The position numbers and the translations under genes were made by a program. From Asaia siamensis (GTDB lineage: Bacteria > Pseudomonadota > Alphaproteobacteria > Acetobacterales > Acetobacteraceae), in assembly GCF_014635085.1 (NCBI RefSeq), contig NZ_BMCH01000001.1, positions 713,151 through 777,150 of the forward strand: a stretch of DNA of 64,000 bases. Direction: 5' to 3'. Under the pieces are notes generated by a model that was not told the origin of the DNA, did not search any database, and was given only the letters and a program-made list of their open reading frames with translations. Positions 45,674-54,953 of the stretch are shown here, one piece after another; within the stretch, counting starts at the first letter, position 1; every line of letters starts with the position of its first letter.

Positions 45674-46561
45674 TCAGCGGCTCATGAGCACGGTCAGCTC
45701 GGCATGTTCCAGAATATGACGTGTGGCCCCGCCAAGGATCATCTGGCGCAGGCGGGAATGCGAGTAGGCCCCCATTGTCAGCATGTCTGCACCGAAATCG
45801 GCACAGGCTGCCAGAATACCGGCACCGACATCCCGGTCGATCCCCTTGAAGACCCTGATTTCGGCCTCGACGCCGTGCAGTCTGAGATAATCCTGCACCG
45901 TATCGGCTTCCGGGCCGCGCCGGTGGTAGTCGACACTGGTCAGGATCTGCACCGCCTCGGCGCGTTTGGCATAGGGAATGGCGCCGCGCAGCGCCGATGC
46001 GGCTTCTGCCGTCCCGTTCCACGCGATGCAGAGGCGGTTGCCCGAACTGACCGGCGGGCTGGGCGGAGCGATGACGAGAGGGCAGCCACTGTCATACAGT
46101 ACGGCGTGCAGAACCTCTGAAGCGCGCGCATTATCATTCGGGCCGAGATGGGGCATCAGCGTAATGTCGGACAGACGTGCGCGCCAGGTAACGGCTTCAT
46201 GCTCCGAGCCCGTCAGGAATTCGAGAGAGGCGCTCAGGCGGGACTGGGTGAGTGGGTCATTCTCAAGGAAGCCCTGTTTGGGCTCGATATCGTTTTCCTT
46301 GACGAACGCGTCGAATTTCAGCCGCACCTGCAGCATGCGCCTATGCGCCTCGTGCTCGGCGGCTTCCATCATCTCGTTGATCATTGAACTCGACAGGCCT
46401 TCGCCGGTCAGGGCTGCCATTTCATTGGGGTCGTCGCCGACGAGCACGGTCGAGAGATGGGCATTGAAAGCACGGGCATGGAGAAGCCCCACGCGCAGAA
46501 CGGCATCGATATTGCCTGCGCCATTGAGCGGGACGAGGATGTTTCGGACGTCGTTTGCCAT
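45674..46561 (-). CDS. universal stress protein, tandem Usp domains
   Basis: 295 residues from ATG 46561. First domain: RNILVPLNGAGNIDAVLRV to about residue 150. Second: NRLCIAWNGTAEAASALRGA to the end with MGAYSHSRLRQMILGGATRHI, the G-x2-G-x9-G(S/T) nucleotide motif of ATP-binding Usp proteins. The second domain looks ATP-binding; the first has lost it. Role: stress survival, details unknown. Upstream of the KdtA fusion by 67 nt and possibly co-transcribed. Confidence 0.87.
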   Translation of the reverse strand: MANDVRNILVPLNGAGNIDAVLRVGLLHARAFNAHLSTVLVGDDPNEMAALTGEGLSSSMINEMMEAAEHEAHRRMLQVRLKFDAFVKENDIEPKQGFLENDPLTQSRLSASLEFLTGSEHEAVTWRARLSDITLMPHLGPNDNARASEVLHAVLYDSGCPLVIAPPSPPVSSGNRLCIAWNGTAEAASALRGAIPYAKRAEAVQILTSVDYHRRGPEADTVQDYLRLHGVEAEIRVFKGIDRDVGAGILAACADFGADMLTMGAYSHSRLRQMILGGATRHILEHAELTVLMSR

Positions 46562-46589
46562 GGAAAGTCTCGCTTGATGTTCGTTCGCT

Positions 46590-46620
46590 GAAAAGAGAGG
46601 GAACGCCCGCAAGCATTCCC
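46590..46620 (-). terminator. candidate terminator after pdxH
   Basis: On the minus strand GGGAATGC-loop-GCGTTCCC (one mismatch) followed by TCTCTTTTC, between pdxH and the universal stress gene. Confidence 0.6.
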
Positions 46621-46635
46621 CGGTATGAAGGTCAC

Positions 46636-47247
46636 TCAGGGGTAGAGGCGCGTCACAGCCCAGTCATTTTCCTGTCGTGTCCAGGTGGCGCGGTCATGCA
46701 TCCGGTAGGGACGGTCCTGCCAGAATTCCATCTGCTGTGGCACGAGCCTGAAGCCGGACCAGTTGGCGGGGCGCAGGGGCTCCTGTCCTTCGAAACGCGC
46801 TGTGACCTGTCTGATGCGGTCTTCGAATTCGGCACGATCGGCCAGCGGGCGTGACTGATCGGAAGCAATGGCACCGATGCGCGAATTGCGGCTGCGGCTG
46901 GCGAAATAGCGATCCGCCTCTTCCTCGCTTACCGGTTCGACAGGGCCTTCGATGCGGATCTGACGGCGAAGCGACTTCCAGTGAAAAAGCAGTGCGGCAT
47001 GGGGATTTGCAAGAAGCCCGCCACCCTTGCGGCTTTCCAGATTGGTATAGAAAACGAAACCGCGCTCATCAGCCCCCTTGAGCAGGATCATGCGCACTGA
47101 CGGCACGCCAGACTCCGTGGCCGTTGCGATGGCCATGGCATTCGGGTCGTTCGGTTCGCTCGCCTCGGCTTCCTTCATCCATTCTGCAAAAAGCACGAAC
47201 GGGTCTGCGTCGAGCGGAATAAGGGGAAGGGTGGCTTCGTCGGGCAT
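46636..47247 (-). CDS. pdxH: pyridoxamine 5'-phosphate oxidase
   Basis: 203 residues. FMN enzyme making pyridoxal phosphate. Diagnostic segments: ATESGVPSVRMILLKGADER (FMN site), FYTNLESRKGGGLLANPHAA, LFHWKSLRRQIRIEGPVE, and the C-terminal LRPANWSGFRLVPQQMEFWQ. Supplies PLP to LysA and other PLP enzymes. Divergent from fabI. Confidence 0.96.
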   Translation of the reverse strand: MPDEATLPLIPLDADPFVLFAEWMKEAEASEPNDPNAMAIATATESGVPSVRMILLKGADERGFVFYTNLESRKGGGLLANPHAALLFHWKSLRRQIRIEGPVEPVSEEEADRYFASRSRNSRIGAIASDQSRPLADRAEFEDRIRQVTARFEGQEPLRPANWSGFRLVPQQMEFWQDRPYRMHDRATWTRQENDWAVTRLYP

Positions 47248-47389
47248 GGTAATGTGCCTCCTGCTTGTCTTCGTTCCGTCTTTGTCGCCCCCTCTAACGT
47301 GTCATCTCCAGACTTGTTTGCGCAGCGGGCATGTGCGACGTAGCGGTTCGTTATTATTTCTTTTGCTGACATTAACCGGGATCTGCCTC

Positions 47390-48232
47390 ATGTCCACCGC
47401 TTCGTTCGATCTCCCCACCGGGACGCTGATGACGGGCAAGCGCGGCCTTGTGATGGGCGTCGCCAATGACCGCTCCATCGCCTGGGCCATCGCTTCAGCC
47501 TGCGCTGCTCAGGGGGCAGAGCTCGCCTTTACCTATCAGGGTGAAGCGCTGGGCAAGCGGGTCAAGCCTCTAGCAGAAAGCGTCGGGGCTTCGCTGGTCA
47601 TTCCCTGCGATGTCAGCGATGACGCCGATATCGACCGTGCTTTCGACGAAATCGAGAAGGAATGGGGCAAGATCGACTTCGTCGTTCATGCCATTGGCTG
47701 GGCCGACAAGCAGTACCTGCGTGGGCGCTATGTCGATACGCCTCGCGATGCCTTCCTGAAGGCGATGGATATCTCGTGCTTCTCGTTCACTGCTGTTGCG
47801 CGCCGCGCAGCTGCGCTCATGACCGATGGCGGCTCACTGCTGACCCTCTCTTATCTGGGTGCCGAGCGTGTCATGCCTCATTACAATGTGATGGGTGTTG
47901 CCAAGGCAGCGCTTGAGGCTTCCGTGCGCTACATGGCCGCCGATCTGGGCAAGGACAATATTCGCGTCAACGCGATCTCTGCCGGTCCGATCATGACTCT
48001 CGCCGCTAACGGCATTGGTGATTTCCGCTACATCCTGCGCTGGAACCAGCTCAACGCGCCGATGGAGCGTAATGTGTCGCTCAAGGATGTCGGCGGTTCG
48101 GGCCTGTATTTCCTGTCTGATCTCTCTTCGGGCACCACTGGCGAGGTTCATCACGTCGATTGCGGCTACCACGTGGTTGGCATGAAGAACCCGACAGCGC
48201 CCGATATCGCCGTCGCATCTTCAGAAGGCTGA
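47390..48232 (+). CDS. fabI: enoyl-ACP reductase (NADH)
   Basis: 280 residues from ATG 47390; the open frame extends much further upstream but only as a shadow of pdxH and spacer. Last reductive step of fatty-acid elongation. [20 protein letters not shown] is the NAD site of FabI; the catalytic pair Y-x6-K is in [34 protein letters not shown] is typical. aroC starts 1 nt after the stop. Confidence 0.95.
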   Translation: MSTASFDLPTGTLMTGKRGLVMGVANDRSIAWAIASACAAQGAELAFTYQGEALGKRVKPLAESVGASLVIPCDVSDDADIDRAFDEIEKEWGKIDFVVHAIGWADKQYLRGRYVDTPRDAFLKAMDISCFSFTAVARRAAALMTDGGSLLTLSYLGAERVMPHYNVMGVAKAALEASVRYMAADLGKDNIRVNAISAGPIMTLAANGIGDFRYILRWNQLNAPMERNVSLKDVGGSGLYFLSDLSSGTTGEVHHVDCGYHVVGMKNPTAPDIAVASSEG

Positions 48233-48233
48233 G

Positions 48234-49334
48234 ATGTCGGATAACAGTTTTGGCACGCTGTTCCGGGGCACGACCTGGGGCGAAAGCCATGGCCCCGCCA
48301 TTGGCTGCGTCATTGATGGGTGCCCTCCGGGCATTGCCCTGAGCGAGGCCGACATCCAGCCCTGGCTGGATCGTCGGCGACCCGGTCAGTCGAAATTCAC
48401 CACGCAGCGTCAGGAGGCCGATCAGGTCCGTATCCTGTCCGGTGTGTTTGAGGGCAGGACGACGGGGACCCCGATCTCGCTAATGATCGACAATACCGAT
48501 CAGCGTTCGAAAGACTATTCCGACATCGCTCTGCGTTATCGACCCGGGCATGCCGACGTTACGTATGATCTGAAATATGGCCATCGCGACTATCGTGGTG
48601 GTGGGCGTTCCTCGGCGCGCGAGACGGCCTGTCGGGTTGCCGCCGGGGGCGTTGCCCGACGGGTGATAGCTGAACTGCTTGGTGAGGAAGCCCAGATCAG
48701 GGCGGCTCTCGTTCAGGTTGGGGGGCTTGCTATCGATCGCAGCCGCTGGGACTGGGACGAGGTTCTGCGCAACCCGCTTTTCTGTCCTGATCCGATTACG
48801 GCCATCGAATGGGAAGGTCTGCTCTCCAGCGTGCGCAAGGACGGGTCTTCCATCGGGGCGCTGGTTGAAGTCGTCGCTGAAAACTTCCCGGCCGGTTTGG
48901 GTGCGCCGCTCTATGGCAAGCTCGATGCGGATATCGCCTCGGGTCTGATGGGTATCAACGGCGTCAAGGCTGTTGAGATCGGCGAGGGGTTCGGTGTGGC
49001 CACCTTGCGTGGCGAAGAGAATGCAGACCCGATGCGTATGCATGATGGTGTTCTGCATTTCGAGGGCAATCGCGCCGGGGGTATTCTCGGGGGTATTTCT
49101 ACCGGGCAGCCCATTACCGCACGCTTTGCGATCAAGCCGACCAGCTCAATCCTTGTGCCTGTGCCGTCAGTCAACCGTCATGGCGAAAACATCGATGTCA
49201 TGACCAAGGGGCGTCATGACCCCTGTATCGGTATCCGGGCCGTGCCGGTGGCAGAGGCCATGATGGCCTGCATTCTGGTCGATCATCTGTTGCGTGATCA
49301 TGCCCAGAACAGCTGGCATCGCAACCGCAGCTGA
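48234..49334 (+). CDS. aroC: chorismate synthase
   Basis: 366 residues. Makes chorismate from EPSP with reduced FMN. Opening [20 protein letters not shown] is the family signature 1; [20 protein letters not shown] and [20 protein letters not shown] are signature 2; [18 protein letters not shown] ends it. Directly behind fabI. Shikimate-pathway aroE and a chorismate mutase are elsewhere in the window. Confidence 0.97.
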   Translation: MSDNSFGTLFRGTTWGESHGPAIGCVIDGCPPGIALSEADIQPWLDRRRPGQSKFTTQRQEADQVRILSGVFEGRTTGTPISLMIDNTDQRSKDYSDIALRYRPGHADVTYDLKYGHRDYRGGGRSSARETACRVAAGGVARRVIAELLGEEAQIRAALVQVGGLAIDRSRWDWDEVLRNPLFCPDPITAIEWEGLLSSVRKDGSSIGALVEVVAENFPAGLGAPLYGKLDADIASGLMGINGVKAVEIGEGFGVATLRGEENADPMRMHDGVLHFEGNRAGGILGGISTGQPITARFAIKPTSSILVPVPSVNRHGENIDVMTKGRHDPCIGIRAVPVAEAMMACILVDHLLRDHAQNSWHRNRS

Positions 49335-49349
49335 ATTTGCGTCGCGGGT

Positions 49350-49377
49350 CATGGCCGCTTTGAGAGAAGCGGCCATG
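49350..49377. terminator. perfect hairpin between aroC and osmC
   Basis: 11-bp perfect stem CATGGCCGCTT/AAGCGGCCATG, loop TGAGAG, between convergent genes. No T-run on either side. Confidence 0.6.
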
Positions 49378-49385
49378 AAGCCTGT

Positions 49386-49814
49386 TCAGCCCAGAGTTGC
49401 TGTCAGGGTAATCTCAGCCTTGAAGAGCTGCGAAACGGGGCAGCCATTTTTCGCCTTGGTGGCAAGCTCCTCGAACTTCGTCTGATCGGCGCCGGGAACG
49501 CTGCCCTTGAGATCGAGATGGATCTTGGAGATCTCGAAACCGGACTCGGTCTTGTCGAGCGAGACGGTTGCCTTGGTCTCAAGCGAGGTAGCCGTCAGAC
49601 CGGCTTCGCCGAGAATCATCGAGAGCGCCATGGTGAAGCAGCCAGCATGGGCTGCGCCGATCAGTTCCTCGGGATTCGTGCCCGGCTTGTCTTCAAAACG
49701 GGTGTTGAAGCCGTAGGGCTGGTTTGACAGCGCGCCGCTCTGGGTCGAGATGCTGCCCTTGCCATCCTTGAGGCCGCCACTCCACTGGGCGCTGGCTGAT
49801 TTCTTGATCGTCAT
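49386..49814 (-). CDS. osmC: OsmC-family peroxiredoxin
   Basis: 142 residues from ATG 49814 (GCAGGAGA upstream). The two catalytic Cys are in AAHAGCFTMALSMIL and KNGCPVSQLF. The family reduces organic hydroperoxides. FNTRFEDKPGTNPEELIGA points to OsmC rather than Ohr. An EcfG-like promoter lies 50 nt upstream of the start, matching the usual stress control of osmC. Confidence 0.93.
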   Translation of the reverse strand: MTIKKSASAQWSGGLKDGKGSISTQSGALSNQPYGFNTRFEDKPGTNPEELIGAAHAGCFTMALSMILGEAGLTATSLETKATVSLDKTESGFEISKIHLDLKGSVPGADQTKFEELATKAKNGCPVSQLFKAEITLTATLG

Positions 49815-49863
49815 TGCAAGATCTCCTGCTTTTCCGGGCCCGATCCGGGCCGGTTGCTCAGCC

Positions 49864-49888
49864 AACGCGGCGCAACGCGAAATGTTCA
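49864..49888 (-). promoter_or_regulatory. EcfG-type promoter candidate of osmC
   Basis: On the minus strand TGAAC, 16 nt, CGTT; one mismatch to GGAAC-N16/17-CGTT and identical in form to the site before the receiver gene at 1466. It sits 50 nt upstream of the osmC ATG. Confidence 0.55.
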
Positions 49889-49984
49889 TCGCGCATCCTG
49901 TGACATCGCGGCCACGCTCTCTGACGGAGTGAAAAAACCTCAGCCATGGAACCTTAGGTTCCTCAAGGGCTTCTTGCCCTGTCA

Positions 49985-50000
49985 ACACCATATGTAGTGT
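49985..50000. promoter_or_regulatory. NrdR box 1
   Basis: ACACCATATGTAGTGT, close to the NrdR consensus ACACWATATATWGTGT and nearly palindromic. Start of the tandem pair upstream of nrdA; NrdR represses ribonucleotide reductase genes. Confidence 0.72.
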
Positions 50001-50015
50001 TGGGGGTGAAATTTA

Positions 50016-50031
50016 ACCCGATATATTGCTT
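50016..50031. promoter_or_regulatory. NrdR box 2
   Basis: ACCCGATATATTGCTT, a weaker match (about 12 of 16). It begins exactly 31 bp after box 1, the three-helical-turn spacing usual for paired NrdR boxes. Confidence 0.62.
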
Positions 50032-50111
50032 GTCTCGGGGGCGGCTCTTGCGCCAAGAGGACACTCTGAATTTGGGATTTCGGTCCCGGTTAGATCTTGG
50101 GGAGATGGCCC

Positions 50112-52070
50112 GTGAGCCTGCTAGACGACACGACCAGTGAGACTGTTTCTGCATCGGCTGACGTGCTGCCCGAGCCTTGTGACCGCGCACCGCAGCAGAT
50201 CGAGGCCGAGCCGGACATGTTCGACGATGTGGTGCAGCTTGAAGGCCATCATCCAGTCCGCGTCAACCGCTCTCGCGATGCTCTTCTGACCGATTTCGGT
50301 CGTGCGACGCTCGATAACCGCTATCTGCTGCCGGGTGAGCATTACCAGGATCTGTTTGGCCGCGTGGCGTCCTATTATGGTGCCGACGCAGCCCATGCGC
50401 AGCGCCTGTATGACTATATCTCGCAGCATTGGTTCATGCCTGCCACGCCGGTCCTGTCCAATGGCGGCACCACGCGTGGTCTGCCTATCTCCTGCTTCCT
50501 GAACGAGGCGGATGACAGCCTGCGCGGTATTGTCGATCTCTGGAATGAGAATGTCTGGCTGGCGTCGAAGGGTGGCGGCATTGGCTCGTATTGGGGCAAT
50601 CTGCGTTCGATCGGTGAAAATGTCGGCAAGAACGGCAAGACCTCGGGCGTCATTCCGTTCATTCGTGTCATGGACAGCCTGACACTGGCCATTTCGCAGG
50701 GCTCGCTGCGCCGTGGTTCGGCTGCGGTCTATCTGCCGGTCTGGCACCCCGAAGTTGAGGAATTTGTTGAGATGCGTCGCCCCACGGGTGGCGATCCGAA
50801 CCGCAAGGCGCTCAATCTTCATCATGGTGTGCTGATCACGGATGATTTCATGCGCGCCGTTGAGCAGGATGCCGAATGGGGCCTGCGCTCGCCGAAGGAC
50901 ATGTCCATCGTCCGCAGCATCTCCGCGCGCCAGCTCTGGATCCGTATCCTGACGGCCCGTATGGAGCAGGGCGAGCCCTACATCATCTATTCGGATCACG
51001 TGAACAAGGCGCGCCCCGAGCATCACAAGCTTGCCGGACTGGAGGTAAAGACCTCCAATCTCTGCGCGGAAATTACACTGCCCACGGGCCTTGATCATCA
51101 CGGCAAGAACCGTACGGCTGTATGCTGTCTGTCGTCGCTCAATCTCGAGACCTGGGACGAGTGGAAAGACAACCCGCAATTCATCGAAGACGTCATGCTC
51201 TTCCTTGATCGCGTGCTGCAGGACTTTATCGACCGCGCACCCGATGACATGGAGCGTGCGCGTTATGCCGCCATGCGCGAGCGTTCGGTCGGTCTGGGTG
51301 TAATGGGGTTCCACTCCTTCCTCCAGGCGCGCAACATCCCGTTTGAGAGCGTGATGGCCCGCGTATGGAACAAGCGTATTTTTGAGCAGATCAAGACCCA
51401 GGCCGATGCGGCATCGAAGCATCTGGCCGAGGTATTGGGACCGTGTCCTGACGCCGAGGAATACGGCTTTATGGAGCGTTTCTCGAACAAGATGGCCATC
51501 GCACCGACAGCGTCGATCTCGATTATCGCCGGCAATGCCAGCCCCGGTATCGAGCCGATCTCGGCCAATGTGTTCCTGCAGAAGACGCTTTCCGGCTCGT
51601 TCACCGTGCGTAACCGCCATCTGCTCAAGCTTCTGGAACAGAAGGGCCAGAATAATGATGCGGTCTGGTCATCCATCACACTGAACAAGGGGTCGGTCCA
51701 GCATCTGGATTTCCTCACCCAGGATGAGAAGGATGTTTACAAGACGGCCTTTGAACTGGATCAGCGTTGGGTGATCGAACACGCGGCCGACCGTGCGCAG
51801 TTCATCTGCCAGGCACAGTCGATCAATGTGTTCCTTCCGGCCGATATCCATAAGCGCGATCTGCACCAGATTCATTATCTGGCATGGAAGCGTGGTGTGA
51901 AGTCGCTCTATTATTGCCGCTCGCTTTCGATCCAGCGTGCTGATGCTGTGAGCGACATGGCCCTCAAGACCAATATTCTCGAGGAAGAAGACTACAGCTC
52001 GAATGCGGCTGAAGCTGCCAAGAAGCCCGTGGCGACGACAAGCTATGAAGAATGCCTGTCATGTCAGTAA
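50112..52070 (+). CDS. nrdA: class I ribonucleoside-diphosphate reductase, alpha subunit
   Basis: 652 residues, GTG start 50112 with GGGGAG upstream. Reduces ribonucleotides to deoxyribonucleotides. ATPVLSNGGTTRGLPISCF, TSNLCAEITLPT (catalytic N/C/E loop), APTASISIIAGNASPGIEP and the C-terminal ECLSCQ redox pair are all present. An N-terminal ATP cone, the usual overall activity switch, is not visible; the chain begins with FDDVVQLEGHHPVRVNRSRD. Paired NrdR boxes lie 81 nt or more upstream. The stop overlaps the next ATG. Confidence 0.96.
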   Translation: MSLLDDTTSETVSASADVLPEPCDRAPQQIEAEPDMFDDVVQLEGHHPVRVNRSRDALLTDFGRATLDNRYLLPGEHYQDLFGRVASYYGADAAHAQRLYDYISQHWFMPATPVLSNGGTTRGLPISCFLNEADDSLRGIVDLWNENVWLASKGGGIGSYWGNLRSIGENVGKNGKTSGVIPFIRVMDSLTLAISQGSLRRGSAAVYLPVWHPEVEEFVEMRRPTGGDPNRKALNLHHGVLITDDFMRAVEQDAEWGLRSPKDMSIVRSISARQLWIRILTARMEQGEPYIIYSDHVNKARPEHHKLAGLEVKTSNLCAEITLPTGLDHHGKNRTAVCCLSSLNLETWDEWKDNPQFIEDVMLFLDRVLQDFIDRAPDDMERARYAAMRERSVGLGVMGFHSFLQARNIPFESVMARVWNKRIFEQIKTQADAASKHLAEVLGPCPDAEEYGFMERFSNKMAIAPTASISIIAGNASPGIEPISANVFLQKTLSGSFTVRNRHLLKLLEQKGQNNDAVWSSITLNKGSVQHLDFLTQDEKDVYKTAFELDQRWVIEHAADRAQFICQAQSINVFLPADIHKRDLHQIHYLAWKRGVKSLYYCRSLSIQRADAVSDMALKTNILEEEDYSSNAAEAAKKPVATTSYEECLSCQ

Positions 52071-52885
52071 GAGCTTTCACCCTCGCGGCCTGTCTTCTCG
52101 GAATCATGCCTGTAAGTCTCTGTGCAGGAGCAGCATGGGCCGATGAGGCGCAGTCTGGTGCCTCGACTATCCTGCGCGGCCTGGTCACGATAAAAGGCAG
52201 GATCGACCTGCCTGCGAATGCCCAGCTGGCGGTGATGCTCGACGATGTCAGCCTGGCTGATGCGCCTTCGATCACGTTGAGTAAGACCGTTTTCGCGCCC
52301 GTTGGCACGCAGAGCTTCGGCTATGCACTCTCCTATGATCCGGCAGCCTTCAAACCGGGTCATCGCTACGCGTTGCGCGCCGAGATCCGGGCCGATGGTC
52401 GACTTCTCTATATCAGCAAGGAAGCCATCATGGCGACCGGCACGGTACCCGCCGAAGGGACGATCGTTGTCGAGCCCGTGACAACGCTTCTCCCGACGGC
52501 GTTGATCGGAAACTGGAAGATCGACGCCGTAGGCGAAAAGCCGACCAGCGCTGAGGCGCCCGCTTTCATGGTGTTCCGGGCTGACGGATTTCTTTCGGGC
52601 ACAGGCGGATGCAACCGCATGATGGGCCATGTCAGCGCAACCGGGCAGAGCCTCACTTTCGGGCCGATTGCCGGAACCCGCATGGCCTGCCCCGGCATAC
52701 GCATGACGCAGGAAGATGCCGTTTTTGCCGCAGCGTCTCAGGTCAAATCCTGGCGTATGGCACAAGACAGGCTTCTGCTTGATGACGCGCAGGGCAGCAC
52801 GGTTCTGACCCTGAGCCGCAACGAAACCGGCGGCCATGCCGCCAAGACACAGACAAAGCATACCAGAGTCAGGAAAAGCCAATGA
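52061..52885 (+). CDS. secreted YbaY-META domain protein inside the nrd operon
   Basis: 274 residues from ATG 52061 (an ATG 9 nt earlier is possible). Signal peptide ending near AWA-DE. A beta-sandwich of the YbaY type spans about 40-140 (LVTIKGRIDLPANAQLAVML), then a META/HslJ domain: LIGNWKIDAVG, GTGGCNRMMGHVSATG, RMACPGIRMTQED. Both domains are typical of periplasmic or lipoproteins linked to heat, antibiotic or osmotic stress. It overlaps nrdA by 10 nt and nrdB by 4 nt, so it is fully embedded in the operon. Link to ribonucleotide reduction unknown. Confidence 0.85.
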   Translation: MSVRAFTLAACLLGIMPVSLCAGAAWADEAQSGASTILRGLVTIKGRIDLPANAQLAVMLDDVSLADAPSITLSKTVFAPVGTQSFGYALSYDPAAFKPGHRYALRAEIRADGRLLYISKEAIMATGTVPAEGTIVVEPVTTLLPTALIGNWKIDAVGEKPTSAEAPAFMVFRADGFLSGTGGCNRMMGHVSATGQSLTFGPIAGTRMACPGIRMTQEDAVFAAASQVKSWRMAQDRLLLDDAQGSTVLTLSRNETGGHAAKTQTKHTRVRKSQ

Positions 52886-53907
52886 GTGAGACACAGAACC
52901 AAGGCGCCCCGCTCGCCGAGGAGCAGCATTTCGATCTCATGACCGCCAATCCGGTCTACAAGCCATTCCGGTATCCCTGGGCCTATGATGCGTGGCTGAT
53001 CCAGCAGCGCGTTCATTGGCTGCCGGAAGAAGTGCCTCTGGCCGATGATGTGAAAGACTGGCATCGCACGCTGAGCGAAGGCGAGCGTCATCTGGTGACA
53101 CAGATCTTCCGCTTCTTCACCCAGGCTGACGTCGAGGTGAACTCGGCGTACATGAAGTATTACAGCCAGGTCTTCAAGCCGACCGAAGTGCTGATGATGC
53201 TGTCATCGTTCTCGAATATCGAGACGATTCACATCGCGGCCTATTCGCATCTTCTTGACACCATCGGCATGCCGGAGACGGAGTATTCGGCGTTCCTGAA
53301 ATACAAGGAGATGAAGGACAAGTATGATTTCATGCAGTCCTTCAACATCAACAACAAGCGCGAAATCGCCAAGACCATGGCGGCGTTCGGCGCCTTCATG
53401 GAAGGGCTGCAGCTTTTTGCCTCCTTTGCAATTCTGCTGAACTTCCCGCGCTTCAATAAGCTCAAGGGCATGGGCCAGATCGTCTCGTGGTCTGTGCGTG
53501 ACGAGACTCTTCACTGCCTCTCGATGATCCGCCTGTTCCGTACGTTCGTGCGTGAGAACAGCGAGATCTGGACCGAGGATTTCCGCGCTGAACTGGCAGA
53601 GATCTGTGCCACGACGGTTGAGCATGAAGACGCCTTCATCGATCTCGCTTTCGAGATGGGGGATGTCGAGGGGCTAAGCGCCGAGCAGGTGAAGCGCTAT
53701 ATCCGCTTCATTGCCGATCGTCGCATGACTCAGCTCGGGCTCGATCCTTTCTATGGCATCGAAGAAAACCCGCTGCCCTGGCTCGACGACATGCTCAATG
53801 CTGTCGAGCACGCGAATTTCTTCGAAAACCGCGCCACTGAATACTCCCGCGCATCCACCACAGGATCATGGGAAGAGGCTTTCGAGGCGGATGTGTTCGC
53901 CTCCTGA
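52882..53907 (+). CDS. nrdB: class I ribonucleoside-diphosphate reductase, beta subunit
   Basis: 341 residues. Di-iron subunit that holds the tyrosyl radical. FFTQADVEVNSAYM, SFSNIETIHIAAYSHLL (Glu, His and the radical Tyr as in E. coli ETIHxxxY), EGLQLFASFA and RDETLHCLSMI supply metal ligands. The radical Tyr is kept, so it is not the Tyr-less class Ic form. No ATP cone. Ends with a strong terminator. Confidence 0.96.
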   Translation: MSETQNQGAPLAEEQHFDLMTANPVYKPFRYPWAYDAWLIQQRVHWLPEEVPLADDVKDWHRTLSEGERHLVTQIFRFFTQADVEVNSAYMKYYSQVFKPTEVLMMLSSFSNIETIHIAAYSHLLDTIGMPETEYSAFLKYKEMKDKYDFMQSFNINNKREIAKTMAAFGAFMEGLQLFASFAILLNFPRFNKLKGMGQIVSWSVRDETLHCLSMIRLFRTFVRENSEIWTEDFRAELAEICATTVEHEDAFIDLAFEMGDVEGLSAEQVKRYIRFIADRRMTQLGLDPFYGIEENPLPWLDDMLNAVEHANFFENRATEYSRASTTGSWEEAFEADVFAS

Positions 53908-53913
53908 GAACAG

Positions 53914-53941
53914 GGGAGGGGGAAACCCCTCCCTTTTTTTT
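53914..53941 (+). terminator. intrinsic terminator of the nrd operon
   Basis: Stem GGGAGGGG/CCCCTCCC with loop GAAA, followed by eight T residues, 7 nt after the nrdB stop. Confidence 0.93.
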
Positions 53942-54125
53942 ATGCACTTCTTTGATATTCTTCACCTGAGGTGTCTTGTTTGGTGGTGGAAATGCGGAAC
54001 TCTTGTTTCCGATCAAGAAATGGCGTGATCTCTGTGTGATCATATCAAGTAATGGTGTCAGAACCTGGGTCTGGTTCTGAACGTTCTTCTTCTGCCGTGA
54101 TTTTCATGATCCGGAGAGGAACAAA

Positions 54126-54899
54126 ATGGCTGTCACCGTAAAAAACAAGACCGTATTCATCACCGGGGCTGGCGCAGGAATCGGGCGTGGCACGGCACTC
54201 CTTTTTGCGGAGGAGGGGGCGAAAGTCGTTGCGACCGACGTCGATATGAGCGGGCTGGAAGAAACCCAGACTCTCGTAAGGCAGGCAGGGGGCGATATCC
54301 TGATCCTGCAGCACGATGTCACATCAGAAGAGCAGTGGCTCGCCGCCTACGCCCAGGCGAAAGAGCGTTTCGGCGGCATCGAAGTGCTGGTCAATAACGC
54401 GGGTATCTACATTATCGCACCCGTTACCGAGATCACGCTCGAGACATGGAACCGCCTGATGGCGATCAATGTCACGGGTGTCTTTCTTGGTGCCAAGCAT
54501 GTCGTGCCCTATCTTGCAGAGCGCAAAGGGGGCGCAATCATCAATCTCTCCTCTATCGCCGGTCTCAGGGGCTCGACCGGGCATGCGCTTTACGGCGCCT
54601 CCAAAGGGGCGGTGAGGATCATGACCAAGGATCTTGCTGCGGAGCTGGCGCCGCAGAATATCCGCGTCAACTCGGTGCATCCCACCTATGTCAAAACGGC
54701 TATGGCCGATTATGCCGAAAAGACACTTGGCGTGAGTGCGGACGAGTTGGGGCGTCATCTCAACCCGCTCGGTCGCCTCGCCGATGTCGCCGACATCGCC
54801 AACATGATCGTCTTTCTTGCCGCTGATGAATCGGCCTATCTCACAGGCTCGGAATTTGTCGTCGATGGTGGTGGCACCTCGGTCTTCACGCCACGCTGA
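54126..54899 (+). CDS. short-chain dehydrogenase/reductase
   Basis: 257 residues, classical SDR. Cofactor loop ITGAGAGIGRGTALLFAEEG with Asp in ATDVD preferring NAD(H); NNAG in VLVNNAGIY; catalytic Ser in INLSSIAG and Y-x3-K in HALYGASKGAVRI. Closest in look to cyclopentanol-type and alcohol SDRs; substrate unknown. GGAG lies at about 54115. Single gene between the nrd terminator and a convergent methyltransferase. Confidence 0.92.
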   Translation: MAVTVKNKTVFITGAGAGIGRGTALLFAEEGAKVVATDVDMSGLEETQTLVRQAGGDILILQHDVTSEEQWLAAYAQAKERFGGIEVLVNNAGIYIIAPVTEITLETWNRLMAINVTGVFLGAKHVVPYLAERKGGAIINLSSIAGLRGSTGHALYGASKGAVRIMTKDLAAELAPQNIRVNSVHPTYVKTAMADYAEKTLGVSADELGRHLNPLGRLADVADIANMIVFLAADESAYLTGSEFVVDGGGTSVFTPR

Positions 54900-54908
54900 T
54901 GGATATCG

Positions 54909-54928
54909 GGGAGGCCTCACGGCCTCCC
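54909..54928. terminator. hairpin between SDR and methyltransferase genes
   Basis: 8-bp stem GGGAGGCC/GGCCTCCC, loop TCAC, between convergent genes. No T-run. Confidence 0.5.
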
Positions 54929-54953
54929 GTCAGCTGGTCTTGGGGGAGGCTCC

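Noticed and set aside
50121-51620. Long open frame of 499 residues opposite nrdA
   Set aside because: Shadow of nrdA in GC-rich DNA; no family-like sequence, His/Arg/Asp-rich composition typical of antisense frames.
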